DNA from: Rhodanobacter sp. L36
GTDB lineage: Bacteria; Pseudomonadota; Gammaproteobacteria; Xanthomonadales; Rhodanobacteraceae
NCBI RefSeq assembly: GCF_009765755.1
Contig: NZ_LMUV01000011.1
Coordinates: 515,140-579,139, forward strand
Direction of reading: 5' to 3'
Length of the DNA: 64,000 nucleotides
Both the position numbers and the translations under genes were made by a program. The first letter of the stretch is position 1, and each line of letters opens with the position of its first letter. Below, in pieces: positions 1 through 8,131 of this stretch. The notes beneath the pieces were generated by a model that saw only the letters and a list, made by a program, of their open reading frames with translations, searched no databases and was not told where the DNA came from.

Positions 1-134
1 GTCAAGCTTTTTTTCCGAGGCGTGCGGCAAGTTCGATGATGATCGACCGCATTCGCGACAGGCGCATGCGTAACGCGCATGCATGGGCAAGTGCTTCGTT
101 TAAGCTGCCACTCATCCCTTGATTGAAGAGCTGC

Positions 135-1925
135 ATGCACGACGTCGGATTCCTCCGCGACCTTGCCCTGGTCATGATCGTGGCAGGCGCGACCACGATT
201 CTTTTCCAGCGCCTGCGTCAGCCGGTGCTGCTTGGTTACATTCTCGCCGGCGTGCTGATCGGCCCGCATACGCCAGGCATGCTGGTGGCCGATCCACGCG
301 CCATCGATGACATCTCGAACCTCGGCGTGGTGCTGCTGATGTTCACGCTCGGGCTGGAGTTCAGCGTGCGCAAGCTTCGCGAGGTGGGGCTGGGCGTGCT
401 GGTGGTTGCCGTGGTGGAAGTCGGCCTGATGCTGTGGGTCGGTTTCGGCATTGGCCAGTTGTTCGGATGGAAGGGCATGGATGCGCTTTTCCTCGGCGCC
501 ATCATCGCGTTGTCCTCAACCATGGTGGCCACGCGCACGTTGTCCGAGAGCGGGCAGCGTCACAAACCGTTTGCCCAGGTCGTCGTCGGTTTGTTGGTAG
601 CCGAGGATGTGCTGGCAATCGTGATGCTGACGCTGCTGACGGCGGTGGCCATCGGTGGTTCGGTGAAGGCCGAGACGGCGTTCACGTTGATCGGTCACCT
701 CGGCCTGTTCGTCGTGGTCGGCATGATTCTCGGTCTGCTGCTATTGCCGCGTCTCGTCGATTACGTCGCGGGATTTCGTCGCGATGAAACGCTGCTGGTC
801 AGTGTGCTGGGCATCTGTTTCGGCGCCAGCCTTTTGGCCGTCTGGATGGGTTTCAGCGTGGCGCTTGGTGCGTTTCTGGCGGGTGCCGTGGTGGCTGAAT
901 CGCGTAGCGTCGGTCGTGTGTTGCATCTGGTCGAACCGCTGCGCGACATGTTCGCTGCGTTGTTCTTCGTGGCGATCGGTTTGAAGATCGATCCGGCAAT
1001 GCTCCTTCAATATGCGGTGCCGGCACTGCTGATCGCGATTGCAGTCATCGCGGGCAAGACGCTGGCGTGTAGTCTCGGCATTTTCATTGTCGGACACGAC
1101 GCAAGGACATCGCTGCGCTCGGGACTCGCGATGGCGCAGATCGGCGAATTCTCGTTCGTGATCGCCACCCTCGGGCTTTCGCTTGGCGTGATCAGCGACT
1201 TCATCTATCCGATCGCGGTCGCGATCTCGGTGATCTGCATGGCGGCGTCGCCCTACCTGACACGCTCGGCGGATGGCATTGCCACGGGTGTGCGTCGGGT
1301 CACGCCGCGCCCGCTGCGTTTGCTGGCGACGAGCTACAGCGGCTGGCTGGAGAACCTCAAGCCGGTGAACGAAAACGCGGCGCTTGCCGCGATTTTTCGT
1401 CGGCTCGCGTGGCATATCGCGATCAACGTACTGCTGGTCATCACGCTTTTCATGATCGGCGCGTATATCAACGCGAACAACTGGAACCTCTTCTCGATGT
1501 TCGGCATCGGGCGCGATATGCGGCATACGTTGATCTGGGCGTGCGCGCTTTTCCTCTCGTTGCCCATGCTGATCGCGGTCTATCGCAAGGCCGAGGCGCT
1601 GGGCATGTTGCTCGCGGAAATCGGCATACGCGAACGGCTTGCGGGCTCGTACACGCAGGCCATCCGCAATGTGCTCGAGCGGGTCATTCCGCTGGCGACG
1701 CTGCTTGGACTTGCGCTGCTGGTCAGCGTGCTGGGATCGACGATCCTGCCGCCACGGGGCATCGTGTTGTCGCTAGCGCTGCTGTGCGTGGTGCTGGCCA
1801 TCGTGCTGTGGCGCGGGCTGGTACAGATGCACGCGCGACTGCAGGCTGCGCTCAAGGAAACGCTCGAAAAGCCGGCCTCTCCGCCGTCAGAGCCTGGCAA
1901 AACAAGCGGCCGGGCCGTCGAGTGA
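135..1925 (+). CDS. CPA2-family cation:proton antiporter
   Basis: Inner-membrane monovalent cation/proton antiporter of the CPA2 (KefB/YbaL-like) family, 596 residues from ATG 135. A TTG at 123 is in frame, but ATG 135 has GAAGAG just upstream and begins with the expected MHDVGFLRD. About the first 390 residues form the usual 11-13-helix exchanger domain. They include the conserved segment around residues 245-285 (GAFLAGAVVAES, then the FAALFFVAIG helix). Instead of the cytoplasmic TrkA-N domain of KefB, the C-terminal 200 residues hold about four further hydrophobic helices and a short charged tail, so KTN-type nucleotide or glutathione gating is unlikely. The transported ion cannot be told from sequence. 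It stands alone, 134 bp before the FKBP gene. Confidence 0.9.
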   Translation: MHDVGFLRDLALVMIVAGATTILFQRLRQPVLLGYILAGVLIGPHTPGMLVADPRAIDDISNLGVVLLMFTLGLEFSVRKLREVGLGVLVVAVVEVGLMLWVGFGIGQLFGWKGMDALFLGAIIALSSTMVATRTLSESGQRHKPFAQVVVGLLVAEDVLAIVMLTLLTAVAIGGSVKAETAFTLIGHLGLFVVVGMILGLLLLPRLVDYVAGFRRDETLLVSVLGICFGASLLAVWMGFSVALGAFLAGAVVAESRSVGRVLHLVEPLRDMFAALFFVAIGLKIDPAMLLQYAVPALLIAIAVIAGKTLACSLGIFIVGHDARTSLRSGLAMAQIGEFSFVIATLGLSLGVISDFIYPIAVAISVICMAASPYLTRSADGIATGVRRVTPRPLRLLATSYSGWLENLKPVNENAALAAIFRRLAWHIAINVLLVITLFMIGAYINANNWNLFSMFGIGRDMRHTLIWACALFLSLPMLIAVYRKAEALGMLLAEIGIRERLAGSYTQAIRNVLERVIPLATLLGLALLVSVLGSTILPPRGIVLSLALLCVVLAIVLWRGLVQMHARLQAALKETLEKPASPPSEPGKTSGRAVE

Positions 1926-1950
1926 ACCTTTCTGCCGACTGACGGTCGGA
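1923..1950 (+). promoter_or_regulatory. Possible sigma-E-type promoter of the FKBP gene
   Basis: TGAACCT (1923-1929), 16 bases, then TCGGA (1946-1950). This is the sigma-E pattern (GAACTT, 16 nt, TCTGA) with one mismatch in each box and exact spacing. It overlaps the end of the antiporter gene. The E. coli relative fkpA is a known sigma-E target. Degenerate matches can occur by chance, so this is tentative. Confidence 0.35.
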
Positions 1951-2059
1951 GCCATACATCGTTGCCAAGACCGGACAAGCACCGCACAATGCGAGGCCTG
2001 CCTCCATGGGGAGGCTCCAGTCGGCAATGCCGGCACATCCAAACACGAGGGAGTTTCGA

Positions 2060-2836
2060 ATGAAGCAATTTCTGCGTCCCACGCTGACGACGGCCGCCAT
2101 GGCCGTTGCGCTGGGCATGACTGCGAGCGTGTACGCTCAGGCTGCCAAGACCGGCGCCGCCGGCACGGTCGACAAGGCGAAGGCAAGCTACGTGGTGGGT
2201 TGGGAGATCGCTTCCCAGGTTCCGCCGATCATGCGCGATGAACTGGATCCGGTTGCCGTGTCCAACGCCGTCAAGGCGGCGCTGTCGGGCCAGAAGCCGA
2301 GCATGAGTGACGCCGAAGCCAAGCAGGTGCATGACGCGTTCATGGCCAAGATTCAGGCCAAGTACCAGGCCGAAATGGCCAAGCTCGGCGCCAAGAACAA
2401 GACCGAAGGTGAAGCGTTTCTCGCCAAGAACCGTTCGGCTGCGGGCGTGAAAACCACCGCTTCTGGCCTGCAGTATCAGGTGATCACGCAGGGCACGGGC
2501 GCACGTCCGGGTCCGAACGACACAGTATCGATCAACTACACCGGCACGTTCGTCGATGGCCAGGTGTTTGACGCTTCGGCCAAGCATCCGGGTGGCGGCG
2601 CAGCGAAGATTCCGCTCGCCGGCGTGATCCCGGGTTTCCGTGAGGGTTTGATGCTGATGCAGGTTGGCGGTCACTACAAATTGTTCATTCCGTCGACGCA
2701 GGCCTACGGCGCCGAGCCGCAGCCGCCGATGCCGCCGAATGCCACGCTCATCTTCGACGTGACCCTGGTTCAGACCGGGCCGACGCCGGCGGGTGCTGGC
2801 GCCGGTGCTCCGAATGGCGGCGGTCAGGGCGGCTGA
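2060..2836 (+). CDS. Periplasmic FKBP-type peptidyl-prolyl isomerase (FkpA/Mip family)
   Basis: Periplasmic prolyl cis-trans isomerase and probable chaperone, 258 residues. ATG 2060 is chosen because GAGGGAG lies 7 nt upstream and the protein then opens with a classic signal peptide (MKQFLRPTLTTAAMAVALG, ending at VYAQA). Residues 30-130 are the helical FKBP_N dimerisation arm. From about residue 134 the FKBP_C catalytic domain follows, with TVSINYTGTFVDGQVFDAS and a VIPGFREGL motif that place it in the Mip/FkpA group. The C-terminus is a Pro/Gly/Ala-rich tail. A rho-independent terminator follows, so it is probably monocistronic. Confidence 0.93.
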   Translation: MKQFLRPTLTTAAMAVALGMTASVYAQAAKTGAAGTVDKAKASYVVGWEIASQVPPIMRDELDPVAVSNAVKAALSGQKPSMSDAEAKQVHDAFMAKIQAKYQAEMAKLGAKNKTEGEAFLAKNRSAAGVKTTASGLQYQVITQGTGARPGPNDTVSINYTGTFVDGQVFDASAKHPGGGAAKIPLAGVIPGFREGLMLMQVGGHYKLFIPSTQAYGAEPQPPMPPNATLIFDVTLVQTGPTPAGAGAGAPNGGGQGG

Positions 2837-2858
2837 TAAGCAGCTCTTACGCACGATC

Positions 2859-2896
2859 GCAAAGGGGCGCGAAGAGATTCGCGCCCCTTTGCTTTT
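2859..2896 (+). terminator. Rho-independent terminator after the FKBP gene
   Basis: Perfect 15-bp stem (GCAAAGGGGCGCGAA / TTCGCGCCCCTTTGC) with a GAGA loop, followed by TTTT. Confidence 0.85.
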
Positions 2897-2965
2897 GCGT
2901 CATGGAGGCGTCATCCGCGACGCGGTTACAATGCAAGGCTGACGCTCAGGAAACGCTACGCCACG

Positions 2966-4312
2966 ATGATCAAGGTCACGATATTCGGTACCGGCTATGT
3001 CGGACTGGTCACGGGAGCGTGTCTGGCAGAGATGGGCAATCACGTTGTTTGCGTCGACATCGACGCAGCCAAGGTCGAACGCCTGAAGCGCGGCGAGATT
3101 CCGATCTACGAGCCGGGCCTTGAGCCGATTGTCCGGCGCAATCACGCGAGTGGTCAGCTGGGTTTCACCACGGACGCCGCATTCGCTGTCGCGCATGGTG
3201 ATTTGATTTTCATCGCCGTGGGTACGCCGCCGGACGAAGACGGGAGTGCGGATCTGCAATATGTGGAGGCTGTGGCCAACACGATTGGCGAACACCTCGA
3301 TCGCTATGCCGTCGTCGTCAACAAATCGACAGTCCCTGTCGGCACGGCAGATCGCGTGCGCGAACATGTTTCCAGCGCGCTGGCGGCTCGTCATTCGACG
3401 ATCGAATTCGATGTGGTGTCGAATCCCGAATTTTTGAAAGAAGGTGCGGCAGTTGAAGACTGCTTGCGGCCCGATCGCATCATTGTGGGCGCCTCCAGCG
3501 AACGTGCCGTCACGGCGTTGCGCAAGTTGTACGCGCCGTTCAACCGCAACCACGATCGCATGGTGGTGATGGACGAACGATCGGCGGAGCTGACCAAGTA
3601 CGCCGCCAACGCCATGCTCGCGACCAAGATCAGTTTCATGAACGAGATATCCAACATCGCCGAGCGTGTCGGTGCGGACATCGAACTCGTGCGACAGGGC
3701 ATCGGCTCGGATCCGCGCATCGGTTATCACTTCATCTATCCGGGCGCGGGTTACGGCGGCTCATGTTTTCCGAAGGACGTGCAGGCACTCGAACGTACAG
3801 CGCGCGGCTACGGCTACGACGCGAAATTACTTAGTGCCGTCGAAGCGGTGAATCATCAGCAGAAGAACAAACTGTTCGAACTGATCTCGCGCCACTTCGA
3901 AGGCTCACTTTCGGGTAAGACCATCGCGTTGTGGGGCTTGGCGTTCAAACCCAATACGGACGACATGCGTGAAGCGCCCAGTCGTCGCCTTCTCGAAGCG
4001 TTGTGGGATGCCGGCGTCAAGGTGCGCGCGTTCGACCCTGAAGCACGCGAAGAAGCGACCCGACTGTATGGCGAGCGCGATGATCTGGTTCTGTGCACGC
4101 AAGCGTACGAAGCATTGCAGAGCGCGGATGTGCTGGTCGTCGTGACGGAATGGAAAGCTTTTCGCAGCCCGGATTTTTCGCGCATCCGCACCCTGTTGTC
4201 AGAGCGGGTGATTTTCGACGGACGCAACCTCTATGACCCGAGCACGGTGGAAGAGGCAGGACTCGCGTACTACGGCATCGGGCGCGGCCGCAGTCTGCGA
4301 ATTGCGCAATGA
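2966..4312 (+). CDS. ugd: UDP-glucose 6-dehydrogenase
   Basis: Cytosolic NAD-dependent oxidation of UDP-glucose to UDP-glucuronate, a precursor of exopolysaccharide and LPS sugars. The 448-residue length is normal. The N-terminal Rossmann motif GTGYVG lies at residues 8-13, followed by the NAD-binding aspartates of VVCVDID. The catalytic cysteine is C267 in GGSCFPKD. The central helix and C-terminal UDP-binding domain ([17 protein letters not shown]) are intact. It overlaps slyX by 4 nt (ATGA), so the two are translationally coupled. Confidence 0.97.
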   Translation: MIKVTIFGTGYVGLVTGACLAEMGNHVVCVDIDAAKVERLKRGEIPIYEPGLEPIVRRNHASGQLGFTTDAAFAVAHGDLIFIAVGTPPDEDGSADLQYVEAVANTIGEHLDRYAVVVNKSTVPVGTADRVREHVSSALAARHSTIEFDVVSNPEFLKEGAAVEDCLRPDRIIVGASSERAVTALRKLYAPFNRNHDRMVVMDERSAELTKYAANAMLATKISFMNEISNIAERVGADIELVRQGIGSDPRIGYHFIYPGAGYGGSCFPKDVQALERTARGYGYDAKLLSAVEAVNHQQKNKLFELISRHFEGSLSGKTIALWGLAFKPNTDDMREAPSRRLLEALWDAGVKVRAFDPEAREEATRLYGERDDLVLCTQAYEALQSADVLVVVTEWKAFRSPDFSRIRTLLSERVIFDGRNLYDPSTVEEAGLAYYGIGRGRSLRIAQ

Positions 4313-4524
4313 ATGACTCGCTGGAACAGCGCCTCAACGACCTGGAAGTGAGGTTGACCTTCATCGACGACACGGTGCAAGCGCTCGCCTCAGCCGACGC
4401 GAACCAGTCGCAATGCATCGCGTCACTCGAACGGCTCGTGCGCGAGCTCCGTGGTGAACTTTCGTCGATGCGCAGTGCGCAATCGGACGACCCGCATGAC
4501 GAACCGCCGCCACCCCATTATTGA
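4309..4524 (+). CDS. slyX: SlyX family coiled-coil protein
   Basis: Small 71-residue cytoplasmic protein of the SlyX family, biochemical role unknown. The sequence is one long predicted coiled coil ([16 protein letters not shown] and on to residue 55) with the proline-rich C-terminal PPPPHY characteristic of SlyX. The start overlaps the stop of ugd by 4 nt, and the DUF2058 gene begins 21 nt after the stop, so ugd-slyX-DUF2058 is probably one transcript. Confidence 0.92.
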   Translation: MNDSLEQRLNDLEVRLTFIDDTVQALASADANQSQCIASLERLVRELRGELSSMRSAQSDDPHDEPPPPHY

Positions 4525-4545
4525 CTTACCGATCGGATCGAACTC

Positions 4546-5154
4546 ATGGCAGATTCCCTGCGCGATCAACTGCTGAAAAGCGGCATCGTCAAACAGGTTC
4601 AACAGGAACGGGTTCAGCAGCAACGACCGCGTCCGGACAATCGCCCGCCTTCGAGGGAAGGCAAACCAGCGCAGAAGAAATCAGGCGCAGGCAAGCCAAC
4701 GAATGCACAGCGTTCGCCTGCTAGCAATCAAGGTGGACGCGATCAAAGCGAGATAGACCTGGCCAAGGCCTATGCCATTCGCGCGCAGACCGAAGCCAGC
4801 GAGCGCAAGCGCGTCGAGCAAGAGGCCGCTGAGCAGGCTCGGCTGCGTCGCGAACGCAAGCTGAAAGTGCAGCAGACGCTGGAAGGAAAAGCGCTCAACA
4901 AAGCCGATGCGGACTTGCCGCGTAACTTTCAGTACGGCGACAAGATCCGTCGTATTTACGTCGATGCCGAACAGCTGAGGGAACTCAACGCGGGCGAACT
5001 TGGCGTCGTACAGCAGGCGGGTCGCTATCTGCTGGTGTCGCGTGCCGTCGCCGAAGAAGTGAAGGCCATCGATCCGCATCCTGTTGCTTTGCTGATCGAC
5101 ACTCAGACCGACGGCATCCCAGAAGATGGCGTCCCCGATGACTTGATGTGGTGA
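4546..5154 (+). CDS. DUF2058 (YaiL-like) protein
   Basis: A 202-residue soluble protein of the DUF2058/YaiL family, whose function is not firmly established. It opens with the family signature ADSLRDQLLKSGIV, has a charged, Gln/Arg-rich disordered segment (residues 20-70) and a strongly helical stretch rich in Arg, Glu and Ala (70-115). It ends in a compact domain with FQYGDKIRRIYV near residue 130. The basic disordered part is compatible with nucleic-acid association, but that is an inference. Last gene of the ugd-slyX run. Confidence 0.88.
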   Translation: MADSLRDQLLKSGIVKQVQQERVQQQRPRPDNRPPSREGKPAQKKSGAGKPTNAQRSPASNQGGRDQSEIDLAKAYAIRAQTEASERKRVEQEAAEQARLRRERKLKVQQTLEGKALNKADADLPRNFQYGDKIRRIYVDAEQLRELNAGELGVVQQAGRYLLVSRAVAEEVKAIDPHPVALLIDTQTDGIPEDGVPDDLMW

Positions 5155-5306
5155 TCACGAGCGTGCTTTGAAATTCAGCGGGTCGCCGGATATTCGTGTC
5201 GAATGAAAAACCTGACTGATGCAATGGCCCTGTTGTTGCGACTGCCGTTGTTGTTCGACGTTGAATCGACCGCTTATAGAACTTCGCTAAACCGCGCGCG
5301 GGGCTC

Positions 5307-7388
5307 TCAGCTTTCGCCTGGAGATGGGGCACTCGATGCTCCATGCGCTAACAGCGGATTGTCCCAGCCGTTCTTCGGACGGAATCGTTCACCGTAGCGC
5401 TGTGCCAGTTGATCGAGTTTTTTCCGCAGCATCTCGATGCCTTCGCTGCGCGCGTACTGAATCGGGCCACCGCGAAACGGCGCAAAGCCCGTACCGAAAA
5501 TCACGCCTGCGTCCAGCAGGTCCGCATCGTCGACCACGCCATCGGCCAGACAAGCGATCGCCTCGTTGACCATCGGAAGAATCATTCGATCCTGCAAATC
5601 CGGCGGCGTCACGAAGTCGTTTTCGACTTCGGGTTTTTGCGGCTTGCCATCCTGCCAGACATAAAGACCTTGCCCATCTTTCTTGCCGCGCTTGCCATCG
5701 GCAAGTTTTTCGTCAAGGCCCGGCGGAAGCTCGAGCCCGAGAAATGGTGCGAGTTCCTTGCCGACGGATGCACAGACATCCAGCCCGACGGTATCAGCCA
5801 GTTCAATCGGGCCCATCGGCATGCCAAATTTTTTCGCGACACGATCAAGCACCGGGCCGGGCACGCCTTCGCTGTACAGGCGCAACGCTTCGAGCAGGTA
5901 GGGCATGAGGATGCGGTTGACCAGGAAACCAGGCGTACCTTTCACTGCGATGGGTAGTTTTCCGATCGCCTTGCAGAAAGCCAGCGCGCGCTTTTCGATC
6001 GCCGGATCCAGTCGATCGTGACGCACCACTTCGACCAGCGGCATCCGCGCGACGGGATTGAAGAAGTGCAGTCCGAGAAAATGTTCCGGACGCTTCAAGC
6101 CTTCGCGCAGCTGATCCAGCGGAATGCTTGATGTATTGCTCGCGAGAATCTGGTCGCCCTGAAACTGCGGTTCGATGCGGCCGTACAACTCGCGTTTCGC
6201 ATCCGCGTTTTCGTAGATCGCCTCGATCGCCAGATCTGTCGTGGCCACGCCTTTGCCTTCGACATCCGCACGTAGGCGACGGCTGGCTTCCTCGACCTTT
6301 TCGGGCGACTTCAATTTCTTTTCGTAGAGCTGACGTGCGCGGTCCAGTGCCGGCTGCACGAATTTCATTTCGCGATCCTGCAGCGTCACGTCGAATCCCT
6401 TGAACGCCGCCCATGCCGCGATGTCGCCACCCATCACGCCGGCGCCAACCACATGCACGCGCTTGATGTCCGAGTCGACGCCGCTGCCCTGACTCTTCAG
6501 CCGCTCCTGCAGGAAGAACACGCGAATCAGATTTTGAGCGGTTGGCGTCGTCGCGAGTTTCGCGACCGATCGCGCCTCGAGTTTGAGTCGCTGGCGAATA
6601 TCACTGCCGCCGCGCTTCCATACATCGATCATCGCGAATGGCGCGGGATAATGTTCCTTGCGCACTTTCGCAGCGGTCTGCTTCAACACCATCGGCGCAA
6701 GGACCTGTCGGGCCAGCCACGTATTGCTTGCCCACGCCTTCGCCCGTTGCGCAAAGGGACGCGCATGCGGCCGACGCAGCAGCAGCCGCGCCTCGACCAG
6801 CAATTCATCAGGACGTGCGAGGCGATCGACCACGCCCAGTGACAACGCGCGCTTCGCCGAAAGCGATTTGCCGGTGAGCATGATCGGCAATGCTTCGGTT
6901 GCGCCGATCAGGCGTGGCAGCCGCGCCGTGCCGCCCCAACCCGGGTGAATGCCCAGCATGACTTCGGGCAGCGCGATACGCGTCTTGTCGTCGTCGGCGG
7001 CGATACGCTGCCGACAGGCCAGCATCAATTCGGTGCCGCCGCCCATGCATGCGCCGTGCACGGCGGCCACGGTGGGAAAGGGAAGACGCGCCAGCGACTC
7101 GAACACGCGCTGCCCGTGCTCGATATTCTCCTGCACCGTATCGTTTTTCGCGTACTCGACGAACGCCTTGATGTCCGCGCCGACGGCAAAACCGGGCGCC
7201 TTGGCGGAATAAATGATGACGCCAGCGGGCTTCTCGATCGCAAGACGCTCGACCATCTGCTCAAGTTCGTCCATGACCTCGCGAGAGATGGCATTGACGC
7301 TGCTGTTGGCGCGATCGAGCGCAAGCAAGACGATACCGTCGTCGCCTTCGCTGGTCTTCCAGTGATTGAAACGCAGACCTTCAAACAT
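5307..7388 (-). CDS. FadJ/FadB-like enoyl-CoA hydratase / 3-hydroxyacyl-CoA dehydrogenase
   Basis: Bifunctional beta-oxidation enzyme: hydrates 2-enoyl-CoA and oxidises the 3-hydroxyacyl-CoA with NAD. ATG 7388 is preferred over an in-frame TTG at 7418 because it starts the expected MFEGLRFNHW. Length is 693 residues. The N-terminal crotonase domain (about 1-190) carries the oxyanion-hole segments GFAVGADIKAF and HGACMGGGTELMLAC, with the hydratase glutamate in that region. From about residue 305 the dehydrogenase domain shows the NAD fold VHVVGAGVMGGDIAAW and the HFFNPVARMPLVEVV motif. No thiolase (fadA) gene is adjacent, as for the FadJ type. Divergent from the gene at 7630. Confidence 0.93.
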   Translation of the reverse strand: MFEGLRFNHWKTSEGDDGIVLLALDRANSSVNAISREVMDELEQMVERLAIEKPAGVIIYSAKAPGFAVGADIKAFVEYAKNDTVQENIEHGQRVFESLARLPFPTVAAVHGACMGGGTELMLACRQRIAADDDKTRIALPEVMLGIHPGWGGTARLPRLIGATEALPIMLTGKSLSAKRALSLGVVDRLARPDELLVEARLLLRRPHARPFAQRAKAWASNTWLARQVLAPMVLKQTAAKVRKEHYPAPFAMIDVWKRGGSDIRQRLKLEARSVAKLATTPTAQNLIRVFFLQERLKSQGSGVDSDIKRVHVVGAGVMGGDIAAWAAFKGFDVTLQDREMKFVQPALDRARQLYEKKLKSPEKVEEASRRLRADVEGKGVATTDLAIEAIYENADAKRELYGRIEPQFQGDQILASNTSSIPLDQLREGLKRPEHFLGLHFFNPVARMPLVEVVRHDRLDPAIEKRALAFCKAIGKLPIAVKGTPGFLVNRILMPYLLEALRLYSEGVPGPVLDRVAKKFGMPMGPIELADTVGLDVCASVGKELAPFLGLELPPGLDEKLADGKRGKKDGQGLYVWQDGKPQKPEVENDFVTPPDLQDRMILPMVNEAIACLADGVVDDADLLDAGVIFGTGFAPFRGGPIQYARSEGIEMLRKKLDQLAQRYGERFRPKNGWDNPLLAHGASSAPSPGES

Positions 7389-7629
7389 GGGCGGGCAGGC
7401 GAGAGGAAGAAGCTTCAACCATACCGTTGTGTGCTTCCGATTGCGAGATGTAGTGGCGCTGCTTGACGGTACTGTGGAGCCAGTGTGAAATCCGCTGATA
7501 TCCGACAGGTGGGCAGCGATTCTGGTCGGCTATTCGGAATCGGGTTTCCGTGACAACTATCAACTTGCAGCCACTGGTAGCGCCGGTTGTGGCCTGACCA
7601 TACTGCCAACTCTGCAGGACGTGGATGCA

Positions 7630-8121
7630 ATGAATCCGATGGCCTCCGCCCCACCGCAAGCAGGCGCCGAAACTTTCGAGCGCATTCTCGCTGCCTCCAG
7701 TGGCCTCGTGGCGATGGAGAGCAGTGACGTCCACGCGCTCATGGATCAGTTTCGTGCGCTTGCCCGACATTCCGGTCAGGCGCTCTATCTCTGGCAGCCC
7801 GACACCGGCCTGAGCAGCCTGCGCGATGTGCATGTTCGGGTGCCGGATTGCCAGCGCCTGGGTAACGCGTTGCGCTACATGCAGCAGAGCATGCATTTCG
7901 GGGTCTACTTTCTGGTCGGGCTCGAACTGCCGCTATCTGTGATGGATGCCACTCTGCTTCGCCAGCTTGCGCGTGCGCCGAAGGAACACCTGCGTCGTGT
8001 CGTGCTGATCGATGCGCCGGCTGCGTTAATCGAACACCTGGGCGAGCAGGTCGTGCGTCTCGGCGGCGAAGACGGCAGCCCGCGCCGTCCGCGCCTGCGC
8101 GATGGCCACTGGGTTGTTTGA
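7630..8121 (+). CDS. Hypothetical protein upstream of the GGDEF-EAL protein
   Basis: A 163-residue soluble protein with no domain I can name. ATG 7630 is chosen over GTG 7621 because AGGAC then lies at a usable distance. Secondary structure looks mixed alpha/beta, with a segment around residues 95-120 (FGVYFLVGLELPLSVMDATL) and a basic C-terminus. No signal peptide or membrane helix. The stop lies 10 bp before the start of the cyclic-di-GMP protein, so the two are almost certainly co-transcribed. A role as partner or input for that protein is an inference from position only. Confidence 0.75.
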   Translation: MNPMASAPPQAGAETFERILAASSGLVAMESSDVHALMDQFRALARHSGQALYLWQPDTGLSSLRDVHVRVPDCQRLGNALRYMQQSMHFGVYFLVGLELPLSVMDATLLRQLARAPKEHLRRVVLIDAPAALIEHLGEQVVRLGGEDGSPRRPRLRDGHWVV

Positions 8122-8131
8122 GGCGAACCAC

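Noticed and set aside
2-115. Possible 37-codon minus-strand peptide at the left edge
   Set aside because: AAGGG directly abuts the ATG, too close to act, and no relative is recognised.
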